DNA of 64,000 nucleotides from contig NZ_JAFBEK010000002.1 in assembly GCF_016908715.1 (NCBI RefSeq), positions 236,428 through 300,427 on the forward strand. Reading direction: 5' to 3'. Under the pieces are notes generated by a model. It was not told the DNA's origin and did no database searches. It saw nothing but the letters and a program-made list of their open reading frames with translations. The position numbers and the translations under genes were made by a program. Each line of letters begins with the position of its first letter. Positions within the stretch are counted from its first letter, which is position 1. The stretch is from Leuconostoc rapi. GTDB lineage: Bacteria > Bacillota > Bacilli > Lactobacillales > Lactobacillaceae. Of this stretch, positions 55,702-64,000 are shown one piece after another.

Positions 55702-57446
55702 TGAAGTGTGAAAAAAATTTGAATAATAAAAAAGTAAGTGTGAAATCGCTATGGCCATATTTAGTGATTATCTCTATTGCATTTGTGTATGCCTTACCAC
55801 AACTACAGATTCGAGGGATTTATGTTGGTGCTGACAATGCTTTTCATTTTAATAGGGCGTTTGAGGCAATGTCACGTATTAAGCACCTTAATTTTAACAA
55901 TTCGCAGATGTCGTTGTATGGCTTTAATTCTTCGGGAAGAGTTGTCAATGCTTTGTATGGACCAGGGTTAGGATATTTTTTTGGTTTGATTTTATTACTA
56001 ACAAAATCTTGGCTGAAGTTTCAACTTGTGACTAATTTTATATTAACAGTTGGAACGATGGGATTAAGTTACTGGCTGTTTAATAAGTATTCAAAGCAAT
56101 CTTTCCTTAGCTTGGTATTTTCAGTTATTTTGTCCTTGACAAGTTATTGGTCCATTGGCTATTGGTATCAAAGCTCGGGTGGTATGACTTGGGGAATAAT
56201 GTTGTTACCTTTGGTGATTGATTCTGGAATGCGTATGCATCATAATCAACAGCGACCTGTTAATGTTATACGGCTAGGAATTATAATGGCATTAATTTTA
56301 GAAGTACATATGCTATCATTTTTATTTAGTGTAATCATATTAATTGCGTTTTTCATTACAGGTATAGTTATTAATAAGAATCGTTGGTTGTTAATTAAGC
56401 AAATTGTTTTAGCTGGATTAATAAGCATTGGATTATCATTGGGTTACTGGGCTGATTATTTTAGTATTACCAAAACTCAATCGATTCTAAGCCCTTTCGT
56501 AGATTTACATCCTGCTAACCTTGTTGTTCACTTTTCTCAGGGACTATCATTCTGGCTATTTTCTTTAGCAATTGTTTTAATATTGGCACTAAGAGGACGA
56601 TTAGCTATTTTTGAATGGGTTTTGTTTATTTGTGGAGTTACTTTTTTGGTGATAGCATCTGGACCTAGTGCTCTGTTGAACCATTGGAATGACATCGCGT
56701 TCTTTCGAATAATACAATTTCCGATGCGCTTCGTTTTACCTGGTTGTTATTTGCTAAGTTTATTGGTGGCTATTCTTTTATCCAAGGTAATTAGACAATT
56801 ATCGTTGAATCGATATTATGTTATTGCCTTTGGGGTAGGTCTATTGTTAATAGCTAGTACAACGATTAAACAACAGTTTATAAGTAATGTGTCAGTTAAT
56901 CAACGTTTTTGGCAAAACTCTGATTTTGTAGCATCTAGATTTTATGGACCGAGAAGAGATTCATCGACAAAGTTAACTATACAAAAGGATTTACAGGGGA
57001 GAAATTCAGATTTTGAAAAGACGATTCGTGCAATTAATTTTTGGTCACCAGACTATCTTCCTGGAAAAGGTTTAGTATATTATAATGATCGCAATGAAAA
57101 AAACGTCCAAAAAGAATTAATTGCGCCAACAAATTTTAATAAATATGTTTCAAAAAAAGGCAATTTAGTTATTACATGGCATCAAAATAAAGCATACAAT
57201 ACAAAAGTACCAATAGTAATATATAGGCAGTCAAAAGTGGTGTTTAATGGGAACCGTATTAACCCCAAAACCGATACAAATGGTGTTTTGCACGTCCAAG
57301 GTCGTCAAGGTGAAAATACGGTTGTGTTAGGAATAAAGATGCCGGTTATTGCACAGATAGTAAGTTTTGCACCTGTTGTAACTGTGTTGATATTGTTTAG
57401 TGTTAAGGTAGCAACTAATCTAAAGAAGAAGCAAAATAAAATGTAA
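55701..57446 (+). CDS. Polytopic membrane protein, GT-C/YfhO-like
   Basis: 581 aa with a dozen or so hydrophobic helices across ~15-390, an extracytoplasmic region (~400-540), and a last helix near 550-572. Early loop GADNAFHFNRAFEAM resembles the acidic first-loop motif of GT-C type lipid-linked glycosyltransferases, and a central FFRIIQFPMRFVLPGCY fits membrane glycan enzymes. A YfhO-like or 6-pyruvoyl-tetrahydropterin-synthase-related membrane family is possible. Translationally coupled to the preceding polymerase, so it probably modifies the same wall polymer outside the membrane. Confidence 0.75.
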   Translation: MKCEKNLNNKKVSVKSLWPYLVIISIAFVYALPQLQIRGIYVGADNAFHFNRAFEAMSRIKHLNFNNSQMSLYGFNSSGRVVNALYGPGLGYFFGLILLLTKSWLKFQLVTNFILTVGTMGLSYWLFNKYSKQSFLSLVFSVILSLTSYWSIGYWYQSSGGMTWGIMLLPLVIDSGMRMHHNQQRPVNVIRLGIIMALILEVHMLSFLFSVIILIAFFITGIVINKNRWLLIKQIVLAGLISIGLSLGYWADYFSITKTQSILSPFVDLHPANLVVHFSQGLSFWLFSLAIVLILALRGRLAIFEWVLFICGVTFLVIASGPSALLNHWNDIAFFRIIQFPMRFVLPGCYLLSLLVAILLSKVIRQLSLNRYYVIAFGVGLLLIASTTIKQQFISNVSVNQRFWQNSDFVASRFYGPRRDSSTKLTIQKDLQGRNSDFEKTIRAINFWSPDYLPGKGLVYYNDRNEKNVQKELIAPTNFNKYVSKKGNLVITWHQNKAYNTKVPIVIYRQSKVVFNGNRINPKTDTNGVLHVQGRQGENTVVLGIKMPVIAQIVSFAPVVTVLILFSVKVATNLKKKQNKM

Positions 57447-57549
57447 CTATGATGAATAACGTATCATATAAGGATGTGTCTGTTTTGTCTCACTGTACAG
57501 TAAGTTTATCGTATAATTAGAATGGAAATTACTATTAAGGAAATGTCAA

Positions 57550-58524
57550 ATGACTGAAAAAACTGTAACAGCAGCAATTGTAACTTATAATAGATTACCG
57601 CTTTTAAAGGAGTCATTAGCTGCCGTTTTGGCACAAAATAATTATTTATCACATGTTATCGTTGTAGATAATTTATCTACAGATGGTACGAAAGAATACT
57701 TGGATGGTTTAGATGATGCGCGTATTGTCGTTCATCATGCGGATGAAAATTTAGGTGGTGCAGGTGGATTTAATCAAGCGGTACGCTTGTTTGGGGAACA
57801 ATTAAACGATGATTTTATTTGGCTCATGGATGACGATACAATTCCTGAACCAGATACGTTGTCGCATTTGGTAGAATTTACATTGGAACACCCAGAAGTC
57901 GGATTTGTGAATTCACAGGTTCGTTGGGGTCGTGTCAATGGTAATCCATCATGGATGAATGTTACAGCACCACGTCCATTTACATGGCAACGCTATCTCA
58001 TGAATTCTAAAGAACCGGCAGTAGAAGTTGTTAACGCGACTTTCGTGTCTGTTATGTTTTCACGTGAGATGGTGGCAATGGTTGGGTTACCGCAAAAAGA
58101 ATACTTCATTTGGGGCGATGACATGGAGTATACGAACCGAATTGCTGACATTAAACGTGGTTATATGGTGATGAACTCTATAGCTGTGCACAAATCTAAA
58201 GAAAATACCAAACCAGGTGATATTGTTGCCGAAACAGATGACAGTCGATTATGGCGTTATAACTATGAATACCGCAATCGTGTACTGACAGCACGTCGTA
58301 TTTCAAAAAAAGAAATGTTTAAAGTCATATCAGTTGCTATTCTGCGTGACTGGCGAAAAACATTATTGAGAAAAAATGTGACTTCTCGAGGTAAGAAACT
58401 AAACATCATCATGCGTGGCTTGTGGCGTGGCTTATTTTTCAATCCAGCAATTGAGTATGTACTAGGATTAAAAATAGCAAAGACACAAAGTTTACGTGAT
58501 TCCGAAATGGATTTATTGGATTAA
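57550..58524 (+). CDS. GT2 family glycosyltransferase (GlfT2/rhamnosyltransferase-like)
   Basis: 324 aa GT-A enzyme: VTAAIVTYNRLPLLKESLAAVL at the N-terminus, VVDNLSTDGTKEYL, NLGGAGGFNQAV, and acidic FIWLMDDDTIPEP (~94-106), then EYFIWGDDMEYTNRI (~180). This subgroup includes galactofuranosyl- and rhamnosyltransferases. Last gene of the wall cluster, before a strong terminator. A separate promoter may exist (TATAAT near 57513). Confidence 0.88.
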   Translation: MTEKTVTAAIVTYNRLPLLKESLAAVLAQNNYLSHVIVVDNLSTDGTKEYLDGLDDARIVVHHADENLGGAGGFNQAVRLFGEQLNDDFIWLMDDDTIPEPDTLSHLVEFTLEHPEVGFVNSQVRWGRVNGNPSWMNVTAPRPFTWQRYLMNSKEPAVEVVNATFVSVMFSREMVAMVGLPQKEYFIWGDDMEYTNRIADIKRGYMVMNSIAVHKSKENTKPGDIVAETDDSRLWRYNYEYRNRVLTARRISKKEMFKVISVAILRDWRKTLLRKNVTSRGKKLNIIMRGLWRGLFFNPAIEYVLGLKIAKTQSLRDSEMDLLD

Positions 58525-58540
58525 ATTTGTATATTAAAAA

Positions 58541-58581
58541 TAAAAGCTTGACTCTCAATTTAAAGGAGTCAAGCTTTTTTG
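58541..58581. terminator. Bidirectional terminator after the wall cluster
   Basis: AAAAGCTTGACTC (58542-58554) / GAGTCAAGCTTTT (58566-58578), then T-run; the AraC gene converges from the right. Confidence 0.92.
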
Positions 58582-58623
58582 TAATTTTATTTAAATTAAG
58601 GACGCCTTCATTTTAATGAATAG

Positions 58624-59736
58624 TTATAAATGAAGGTGACGGTCAAAAAAATGTTGTCGAAAATAATTTGGTGTGACGTGTGTTACTTCTTTAAAAGTTT
58701 TCACAAAATAACTCGTTGTTGAAAAAGATAACAGGTTAGCAATTTCGACTAAGGTAAAATTTGAAGCAATTAGTAACTCTTTTGCAGTATCTATTTTTGT
58801 TTGTCTAATGAATTGCGTAATCGTTAAATGATATTCTTTTTTAAAGGCGGGATTCAGGTTCTTTTTAGATGCGTTTAATGATTCAGCAATATCATCTAGT
58901 GTGATATTTCCAGTAATGTGTTCCTTAATATATTGATGAATTCTCTGTTCAAGTGGTAAAAAATTAATGACACGATAATTTTGAATAACCTTGAAGTAAT
59001 GCCAAGTAATTTCTCTCAGGACTTGGAAAAAATCTAAGAATTGGGGTGTCAATTCTATTTCTTGTACTAACTCATTGTGTAATTGAAACGCTAAATCTAC
59101 AGGATAGCCCCATTGAACAATTGCACGATTTAATACTGCGATATAAGAGATGAGTGTGTCTTTTTCACCTCTAATAAAGTTGTTGTTGGCAAACCGTTCA
59201 CCAATCAGTTTAAGATGTGATAAACGTTCTAGCGCAGAGGCAAGTTGATCATTGCGTGAATAAATAATGGCTTTGATAATGTCAGTTTCAGTGTTAAAGA
59301 AAATGTTGGCATCAAAAGGTTGAGCTGTTTCACTTTTAACAATTTTCTGGTTTGAAAATTGCGTGATGATAACATCTGTATCTGGTGCTTCTTGATTATT
59401 ATATAAGGTATAAATAATTTGTGAAATGGATTTTAAATTTGATAGTGAATGGAGCGCCATTAATTCATTACTAGCTGAAGTGGCATCACTATAATCAAAG
59501 GAAAAGCAAATAATTAAATTGCTTGTAATTTTGCAAGTTAGAACATGCGCTGAATGACTGTTAAATGATTGATATTGATGGTTTGGTAATATTTTGATAT
59601 TTGCCATCAAAAAGTTGATCATACGATTGTTTGGATCAGCAGGTTCATTATCTAAATAGCTAGCTTCATGAGTGTCAATATTGAGTAAAATAGCATCAGC
59701 ATTTAAAATATCCGCCAATTTTTGAATATTGTTCAT
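58624..59736 (-). CDS. AraC-family regulator beside the SRR adhesin
   Basis: 370 aa. The C-terminal AraC DNA-binding domain (~265-365) has two helix-turn-helix units: NITLDDIAESLNASKKNLNPAFKKE and FTLVEIANLLSFSTTSYFVKTFKEVTHVTPNYFRQH. The first 260 residues are a sensor region without a recognised fold. Large AraC proteins are often found next to surface-antigen genes in lactic acid bacteria and staphylococci and activate them. It is divergent from the adhesin gene with a 241-bp AT-rich gap, so that gene is its likely target. SD AGGGGAG. Confidence 0.88.
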   Translation of the reverse strand: MNNIQKLADILNADAILLNIDTHEASYLDNEPADPNNRMINFLMANIKILPNHQYQSFNSHSAHVLTCKITSNLIICFSFDYSDATSASNELMALHSLSNLKSISQIIYTLYNNQEAPDTDVIITQFSNQKIVKSETAQPFDANIFFNTETDIIKAIIYSRNDQLASALERLSHLKLIGERFANNNFIRGEKDTLISYIAVLNRAIVQWGYPVDLAFQLHNELVQEIELTPQFLDFFQVLREITWHYFKVIQNYRVINFLPLEQRIHQYIKEHITGNITLDDIAESLNASKKNLNPAFKKEYHLTITQFIRQTKIDTAKELLIASNFTLVEIANLLSFSTTSYFVKTFKEVTHVTPNYFRQHFFDRHLHL

Positions 59737-59977
59737 GAATCTCCCCTGTAACTTTCATCTTGTCAACTTAAAAAATAATCCTGTCTGATTAATAAAACAG
59801 GATTTTAAAAAAGGTATATTTTTTCAATTATATAAAAAAAATCATGTGATAAATATATACTTTATAATGAAGTTCCTTTATTTAACATGAACTCGCTTTT
59901 TTTATCATGAAAAGAGCTCGTTTTTCAGGCATACTCATAAGGAATAGCTGATTTCTTTATTTAATTGAGGAGAAAAG
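59737..59977. promoter_or_regulatory. Divergent control region, araC / SRR adhesin
   Basis: 241 bp, very AT-rich. Contains an inverted repeat AATCCTGT/ACAGGATT (59777-59804) in the AraC gene's leader, able to form a terminator-like hairpin, and a TATAAT (59863-59868) pointing to the adhesin but without a good -35, as expected if an activator is needed. SD gaggaga precedes the adhesin ATG. Confidence 0.55.
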
Positions 59978-60180
59978 ATGAAAAAGAGAGTTCAAAACGA
60001 ATATAGAGAAACCGAGCCAGTCACTCGGTTTAAAATGTATAAAGATGGTAAAAATTGGGTTACCTCCGGTGTATCCAATTTTTTAATGTGGATAACACCA
60101 TCACGAATCGTGAATGGTTCATCTCATTCTGAGAAGAAGAGTCATACTGATGGCACAGCGGGCGCTGATGTCAAGATTAT
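59978..60180 (+). pseudogene. Serine-rich repeat surface protein, 5' fragment (KxYKxGKxW signal)
   Basis: The first 67 codons of an adhesin. The KxYKxGKxW signal appears as RFKMYKDGKNWVTSG (~18-32), the mark of serine-rich repeat glycoproteins exported by the accessory SecA2/SecY2 system. The frame then enters the IS3 element and stops at 60259 after 26 foreign codons. The hydrophobic core and AxA cleavage site that complete the signal lie beyond the IS at 61636-61725. As it stands the gene cannot be exported whole. Confidence 0.85.
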
Positions 60181-60472
60181 GGACAGGTTTTTTCGGCACC
60201 GAGAGGTGCCGGACTCCGAAAATTTTTCAAAACCCGGATTTCAGCTTAAAACGGCGTGATTTCTGGGTGTTTTTGTAGGTGGAACAGGTCCAAGACCTGC
60301 CGGTGAGAGAAAACGGGTGGTATAGATTGTGAACCAGCCGGATTTCACAAGTTGTATCGTGCAACAAATAGGCCTTCACAAGGCGAATTTTTGAAATTCA
60401 CAAGTGACGGCTTATAAACGGCGTCGTACCGGCTAGTGCCGATAACCGAGATTAAGTAAACCATGAAATGGT
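60181..60472. other. Noncoding structured tail of the IS3 element
   Basis: 292 bp without a gene. Adjacent to the left end is a long hairpin: TTTTCGG...CCGAAAA enclosing GGCACC-gaga-GGTGCC (60189-60221). Further inverted repeats: CAGGTC-CAAGACCTG near 60289, GTTGTATCGTGCAAC near 60352, and GCCTTCACAAGGC near 60372. The usual IS3 has almost no sequence after orfB. It may insulate the transposase from outside transcription, encode an RNA, or be remnant DNA. Confidence 0.5.
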
Positions 60473-61267
60473 CTAGGCAGATTTAAGGCAATTGGTGCGT
60501 GAATTAATACGTTCGTTGTTATACCAGTTCACATACCATTTGACAGATGCCCTGAGATCATCAATGGTTCTGTATTCTTCGTGATAAATCAACTCACGCT
60601 TGATGAGTGAATGAAAACTCTCGATACGCGCGTTGTCGTAAGGATGTCCCTTGCGCGAGTAAGAATGATCTATCCCAGCGTTTTGCAACGTTCCTTCGAA
60701 CAGACTTGAAGTGTACTGGCTTCCCATGTCGCTGTGAATCATCTTTGGTTTACCGTTGGCTCTTAGAGCCTTCACGACAACAGATGTTGCGAATTCTTTG
60801 GTCATCTCTGAACTCAGTCCATATGAGACAACACTTCGTTTTTCTGGGTCATAGACCGTCGCCAGGTAAACCCAGTCTCTATTCATCAGCTGGATGTACG
60901 TGATGTCAGTCGTTAGAACGCCACTCAAATCATCCAAATTCTTCATGAGATTGGGCTTTTGTGGTGTGTCAGTGGTCGTCGTCGGCTTCTTATATGACTT
61001 CCTGACCATGCGAGATTTAAGGTTCATCTCATTCATGAGCTCCCAAACCAAACGATCACCAACTTCAGTGTTCAAAATGAACCGTAAAAATGCGGCGATG
61101 CGTCGGTAGCCATAGATCCCACGATTGGTGTTGTAGACGGCTTTGATTGCCGTTTTTAGAGCGTTACGACGCATCTCTTGTTGGCTGGGATGCCAATTTT
61201 TCCATTGATAATAAGTGCTTCGAGCTATATTCAAAGCTGATAAAACGCTTGTTATGCGGTGTCCCAT
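60473..61267 (-). CDS. IS3-family transposase OrfB (DDE)
   Basis: 264 aa from the first ATG; the frame stays open upstream to about 61340 and begins in reality by frameshift from orfA. HTH_21 segment (ALNIARSTYYQWKNW, RGIYGYRRIAAFL), then the DDE triad: LTTDITYIQL, IHSDMGSQYTS, ARIESFHSLIKREL. It ends WYNNERINSRTNCLKSA, shorter than usual: the SPxxYR box is missing, so the C-terminus may be damaged. Confidence 0.9.
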   Translation of the reverse strand: MGHRITSVLSALNIARSTYYQWKNWHPSQQEMRRNALKTAIKAVYNTNRGIYGYRRIAAFLRFILNTEVGDRLVWELMNEMNLKSRMVRKSYKKPTTTTDTPQKPNLMKNLDDLSGVLTTDITYIQLMNRDWVYLATVYDPEKRSVVSYGLSSEMTKEFATSVVVKALRANGKPKMIHSDMGSQYTSSLFEGTLQNAGIDHSYSRKGHPYDNARIESFHSLIKRELIYHEEYRTIDDLRASVKWYVNWYNNERINSRTNCLKSA

Positions 61268-61314
61268 TGCGAGCGAACGGTCAATGATTTCCAGTCCTAA
61301 CTCGCGATTTTGCG

Positions 61315-61575
61315 TTAGTTGTACTTCGAAAGCAACACCGCGGCTCGTTTTAAAATCTCAAGTTCTTCGCGAAGTTTGTCGTTTTCCTTTTGTAATGCGT
61401 TTACATCAGCTTGCGTCCATTTTTCGCCGTCCACTTCGTGGACTGCGTACAACTTGACCCAGTTACGGATTGAGTCGACCGAAGGTCCGTATTCAGCGGA
61501 TAGATCAGTATATGAACAGCCTTGCTTGTGCATCTCAACAAGAGACTGCTTAAATTCTTTTTTGTATCGAATCAT
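61315..61575 (-). CDS. IS3-family transposase OrfA
   Basis: 86 aa: N-terminal helix-turn-helix ([39 protein letters not shown]) and a C-terminal leucine-zipper-like helix ([20 protein letters not shown]). A TTTTAAAACG run (61346-61355, minus strand) near its end is a likely -1 slippage site giving the OrfAB fusion; the -1 frame continues into ...[20 protein letters not shown] of orfB. Confidence 0.9.
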   Translation of the reverse strand: MIRYKKEFKQSLVEMHKQGCSYTDLSAEYGPSVDSIRNWVKLYAVHEVDGEKWTQADVNALQKENDKLREELEILKRAAVLLSKYN

Positions 61576-61627
61576 ATTAAAAAATGCTCCTATGCTATTA
61601 GTTTACAGGGCAGAAGAAAATTTGTCC

Positions 61628-64000
61628 GTAAATCTAGCATAAGAGCAGCGCTTAAAATATTAGCTTCTGTTAGTGCGCTTATAGGTGGATCGGCTGTTGT
61701 GTCACAAGATGTTTTTGCTGACACTAATAATACAGCCACTGAAAAAAATCTTGATAGTACTGGGACCGTTGCTGATAAAGATCAGGTGACGTTACCAGAT
61801 CAAACAAAATCTAAGCCGGATGACAATGTAGACACAAACAGTATTAGTGATAGCGCCTCTCATTCAATGAGTAATAGCTTATCATTATCAACGTCTGAAT
61901 CAACTAGTACGAGTGCATCTGTTTCGATATCGGAATCGATTAGTAGTAGCGAGTCTACTTTATCTTCGGAATCAATTAGTACAAGTGCAAGGATCGCTAC
62001 ATCTGAAACAAACAAGGTTACCACAAATACAAAAGATAGAATAACCGACACTTCTGATCGCATCAGCAGTAATAAAGTTGGTTCAATAGCCACTAATGTT
62101 GAAAGTAATACAGAAGTTAGTTCAGCATCTGAATCATTAAGTACAAGTGAGAACATTTCAACATCTGAATCGCTAAGTACAAGTAACAATATTCTAACAT
62201 CAGAATCATTAAGCACAAGTGATAGCATTTCAACATCTGAATCAACAAGTAATAGTGAAAAGAATGTTACTTCGGAAACAGCTAACAAAAATGTTAGAGT
62301 TTTAGCTACAACTTTTTCGGCTCGATCAACCAATGATGCTGCAGTTTTTCCCGTTACAGATCCAGTTTATCCGGCTGGTATGCGCCGCAATACTGATAAC
62401 GCAAATAGATATGATTTTGAGTGGGTTACGGTTTATAATAGTCGCGGCACCAAAGTTGGTGATATTTCTATATCAATTGACCGTGGGGGTTCAGGAAAAC
62501 TATATATACAAGAGATAGATAGCCGTGGAACGATTTATTCACCGACAATTAATCAAGGGACTGCAAGCATAACGTCTTCAGGATTTTCGGGCATAACGTA
62601 TTATTACGATGGGATAAATGGGAACTATTCTCTAGTCATCAAGAGTAGTAGCTATACTCTTGGAAATAATTATGTCGGCTTTGTACCAGGAATTGTTACT
62701 GGCTATGGGACAGTAACTAATTTTGTACCCAAAAACGTTACTCAGACAACAACTTATGTAGATGAGAATGGGCAACCTATCCCTAATGTGGACAAGGTTA
62801 CCCAAACAGGATGGACAGGTCAGACTTATACAACTTCTGCAGGCCAAGTCATTATTGGTTATTATGCTGATGATGTTAATGACAACGGTTCTGGCACAAT
62901 GTCACAGTTTGGGGAAATTGGCGCTAAATATGAAAAGAATTATCACGATGGCACCAGCGTTATTTATACACAGTTAGATTCTAGTGGTACTATGCAGGCT
63001 GATGTTTATAGAAATGGCAGTAAAGTAGCAACGTATAGTATTCCGGTTGGTCAATTGGTTCAGTATGTTAATGGGTCGACAACATATAATATTACTAATC
63101 CTTATATTCCGCAAACTATTAATATACAGTATCAATATAAGCCATTAGCTAACCTAATTATTAAGGATGAGGATGGAACCATTCTTAATGAGACACAGTA
63201 TACTAATGATATTAATGATGCCACAAAAGCTCATTATCCAACAAATACGTTTACTGACAGGCCAGGTTACATTATTTCAGCTCAGGATCGTAATGGAAAC
63301 GCTGTTGATATTAATAGTATAAAAAATGGTGATGTACCTAATGATTTAGCTGTTGATACAATAGTAACGTATCAAAAAGATCCGGCTTCTATGAGTACAA
63401 GTACTTCTGTTTCTAGTTCAGAATCAATTAGTACGAGTGCCTCAATCTCAGGATCAGAATCAATCAGTACGAGTGAATCGATTACTTCAGAATCAATTAG
63501 TACAAGTGAGTCAGTTTCAGGTTCAGAATCAATTAGTACGAGTGAATCCGTATCAGGCTCAGAATCAGTAAGTACGAGTGCGTCAATCTCAGGCTCAGAA
63601 TCAATTAGTACGAGTGAATCAATCTCAGGCTCAGAATCAATTAGTACAAGCGAATCCGTCTCAGGTTCAGAATCAATCAGTACGAGTGAATCAATCTCAG
63701 GCTCAGAATCAATTAGTACAAGCGAATCCGTCTCAGGTTCAGAATCAATCAGTACGAGTGCGTCAATCTCAGGCTCAGAATCAATTAGTACAAGTGCGTC
63801 AGTTTCAGGCTCCGAGTCAGTAAGTACAAGTGAATCCGTCTCAGGTTCAGAGTCAGTAAGTACGAGTGAATCAATCTCAGGATCAGAATCAATTAGTACA
63901 AGTGAGTCAATCTCAGGATCAGAATCAATTAGTACAAGTGAATCCGTATCAGGCTCAGAATCAATTAGTACGAGTGAATCCGTATCAGGCTCAGAATCAA
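61628..64000 (+). pseudogene. Serine-rich repeat surface protein, main fragment (runs off window)
   Basis: Open to the window end in the frame with codons at 61630, 61633 and so on: about 790 codons, no stop. It resumes the signal peptide ([29 protein letters not shown], cleavage near 61725), then a short Ser-rich region SRR1 (~61840-62290), a binding region (~62300-62740), MucBP-like repeats with [16 protein letters not shown] (~62755) and [16 protein letters not shown] (~63150), and the long repeat region SRR2 from 63391. The layout matches SRR glycoprotein adhesins (GspB/Fap1/SraP type). It lacks its own start and export signal because of the IS, so it is probably silent in this strain unless the IS leaves. 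Confidence 0.88.
63391..64000 (+). repeat. Serine-rich coding repeats (36-bp period), SRR2
   Basis: Tandem units of 12 residues, SES(I/V)STS(E/A)S(I/V)SG, about 36 bp each, to the window end. The third codon positions vary while the protein repeat is kept, showing selection on the protein. This is the glycosylated stalk of the adhesin and can change copy number by recombination. Confidence 0.92.

Larger units (their letters stand above)
60181..61627 (-). mobile_element. IS3-family insertion sequence
   Basis: About 1447 bp with imperfect terminal repeats: left GGACAGGTTTTTTC (60181-) and right, read inward, GGACAAATTTTCTTC (61627-). It carries overlapping orfA/orfB on the minus strand. No clean target-site duplication is visible (left flank ...GATTAT, right flank GTAAAT...), so exact ends are uncertain by a few nt. 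It is more GC-rich than its host gene and splits an adhesin reading frame. Unusually, some 290 nt of noncoding, hairpin-rich DNA lie after orfB. Confidence 0.88.

Noticed and set aside
60175..61633. Target-site duplication of the IS3 element
   Set aside because: Flanks GATTAT and GTAAAT share no clean 3-4 bp direct repeat whichever nearby end is chosen.
60607..61642. Plus-strand ORFs across the IS
   Set aside because: Antisense to clear OrfA/OrfB coding sequence.
63578..63823. 81-aa Gln/Asn-rich ORF inside the repeats
   Set aside because: Shadow frame of the Ser-rich repeats; no start signal.
63391..64000. Regular ~36-bp repeats resembling a CRISPR array
   Set aside because: Repeats are directly abutting, degenerate at third positions and keep one open frame coding SES(I/V)STS; they are the adhesin stalk.

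Overview
The window is about 40% GC, densely packed Firmicutes DNA and most resembles a heterofermentative lactic acid bacterium of the Leuconostocaceae. Leuconostoc is the best guess; Weissella or a relative is possible. The reasons are an archaeal-type phosphoenolpyruvate carboxylase, the efp-asp23-nusB, tatD-rnmV-rsmA-veg-purR-glmU and comEA-comEC-holA gene orders, RNase J1 with RpoY, and a serine-rich-repeat adhesin. No rRNA, tRNA, CRISPR array or prophage was seen.

Layout. 1-10.3 kb: a YoaK-type membrane protein (cut by the window edge), a DUF2207 surface protein, a Mn2+-riboswitch-controlled P-type ATPase, a PerR-like regulator divergent from two VIT/CCC1 transporters, a YihY protein and a DUF1054 protein. 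10.3-17.5 kb: metK behind an attenuating SAM-type riboswitch, two degenerate-looking enzymes (an ADP-ribosylglycohydrolase homologue and a lipid-kinase homologue), then ppcA, rnjA and rpoY on the minus strand. 17.6-28.7 kb: LOG, MarR, efp-asp23-nusB, tatD-rnmV-rsmA, veg, a metal ABC transporter, purR-glmU. 28.7-33.6 kb: an unidentified structured RNA, comEA-comEC-holA, and convergent rpsT/rpsO. 33.8-46.9 kb: gatCAB, a DagK-like kinase, an RlmCD-like methyltransferase, pyrG (behind a CTP-sensing attenuator), uvrC, obg and als. 47.3-58.5 kb: nrdDG, then a wall-polymer cluster (TagGH-like exporter, a giant GT2/CDP-glycerol transferase, a polytopic membrane protein, a second GT2). 58.6-64 kb: an AraC regulator divergent from a serine-rich-repeat surface protein whose signal-peptide region is split by an IS3-family element.

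The most interesting signal is a recurrent start-site architecture. At eight or nine genes (yoaK, the second VIT gene, tatD, purR, gatB, the dagK-like gene, the rlmCD-like gene, als, possibly obg) a strong Shine-Dalgarno sequence lies about 40-120 nt from the start codon. The gap holds a hairpin that begins a few nt after the SD in most cases, and a short AU-rich stretch (usually about 9 nt) separates the hairpin from ATG. The hairpins differ in sequence but keep the topology, and several carry a tiny GTG/ATG-initiated ORF at their base. A second group of genes (yihY, the DraG-like gene, the metal-binding protein, uvrC, and two minus-strand genes) has a -10 box 5-7 nt upstream of ATG and so probably makes leaderless mRNA.

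RNA-level regulation is therefore unusually rich: a Mn2+ riboswitch, a SAM-type riboswitch with an odd core, a pyrG reiterative-transcription attenuator, an r-protein S15 leader and an unidentified 240-nt RNA. Function calls rest on motifs read from the translated frames. RNA structures were paired by eye.
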